From the NCBI RefSeq assembly GCF_013415125.1, contig NZ_JACCDE010000001.1, positions 1 through 64,000 on the forward strand: a stretch of DNA of 64,000 nt. The letters are read 5' to 3'. Numbering within the stretch: position 1 is the stretch's first letter; every line of letters starts with the position of its first letter. A program made the translations under genes and the position numbers. This document shows, piece by piece, positions 63,944 through 64,000 of the stretch. The stretch is from Vreelandella glaciei (GTDB lineage Bacteria; Pseudomonadota; Gammaproteobacteria; Pseudomonadales; Halomonadaceae). The notes below the pieces were generated by a model. The model did not search any database, had not been told where the DNA came from, and saw nothing but the letters and a program-made list of their open reading frames with translations.

Positions 63944-64000
63944 ATGGCTGATACGCGCCCTTGGGCAATTTTTTTGATGGGTCCGACTGCGGCCGGGAAA
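63944..64000 (+). CDS. miaA: tRNA dimethylallyltransferase MiaA, N-terminal part (cut by window edge)
   Basis: The last 19 codons read MADTRPWAIFLMGPTAAGK, which is the MiaA start followed by its P-loop (GPTAAGK). MiaA adds a dimethylallyl group to A37 of tRNAs reading UNN codons. The position after mutL, 54 bases beyond its stop, is the normal gammaproteobacterial order. TGGAG lies about 12 bases before the ATG. The rest is outside the window. Confidence 0.93.
   Translation, partial: MADTRPWAIFLMGPTAAGK

Noticed and set aside
1-64000. tRNA or rRNA genes
   Set aside because: None was recognised by eye on either strand; a tRNA scan would be needed to exclude one fully.

Overview
The window looks like a chromosomal segment of a moderately halophilic gammaproteobacterium, most likely Halomonas or a close relative. 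Three things suggest this: the proteins are acidic, an Mrp sodium/proton antiporter operon sits back to back with a bacterial voltage-gated sodium channel, and the right end repeats the enterobacterial/pseudomonad order rhdA-psd, epmB-efp-epmA, rsgA, orn, queG, nnr, tsaE, amiB, mutL, miaA. The organism call is an inference from content and synteny; no rRNA or tRNA gene was found. The window begins inside an IS110-type transposase gene and ends inside miaA.

Layout. 1-380: truncated IS110-type transposase, a structured leader, and REP-like palindromes. 0.4-3.7 kb: tungstate importer tupBCA with a divergent HTH/binding-domain regulator. 3.8-6.4 kb: DJ-1/PfpI protein, App1-type phosphatase, YugP-type metallopeptidase. 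6.4-9 kb: cyclodeaminase-like protein and the tRNA wobble genes cmoA-cmoB. 9-16 kb: pgi, parE-parC, serB. 16.1-22 kb: mrp/mnh A-G operon (A and B fused), then a NavBac-type channel, leuA and an unknown membrane protein. 26-33 kb: a split PQQ dehydrogenase, and an AraC regulator divergent from a TonB siderophore receptor and a siderophore esterase.

33-51 kb is the metabolic centrepiece, a guanidine-nitrogen region of two adjacent operons. The upstream operon reads SBP-permease-ATPase-UAAP1-UAAP2-carboxylase-2OG oxygenase-unknown protein. It is preceded by a clear guanidine-I (ykkC) riboswitch, with a candidate sigma-54 promoter and two NtrC-like sites 31 bp apart. A second riboswitch of a different class, guanidine-II (mini-ykkC), lies inside the operon directly before the carboxylase gene. 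This makes the 'urea carboxylase' almost certainly a guanidine carboxylase and the two DUF1989 proteins carboxyguanidine deiminase subunits. Allophanate hydrolase (atzF), which completes the route to ammonia and CO2, is the last gene of the second operon, behind a dipeptide/opine-type ABC importer and a GntR/FCD regulator. The least understood part is the co-translated pair of a 2-oxoglutarate/Fe(II) oxygenase and a 225-aa protein of unknown family. I propose that they release guanidine from a larger guanidino compound.

51-64 kb holds the complete EF-P beta-lysylation set, phospholipid synthesis (psd), a rhodanese, the ribosome assembly GTPase rsgA, and the orn-queG / nnr-tsaE-amiB-mutL-miaA cluster. 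MutL carries the endonuclease motif of MutH-independent mismatch repair and a G9 homopolymer in its linker. Short tandem repeats of 13-15 nt recur in three intergenic spots.
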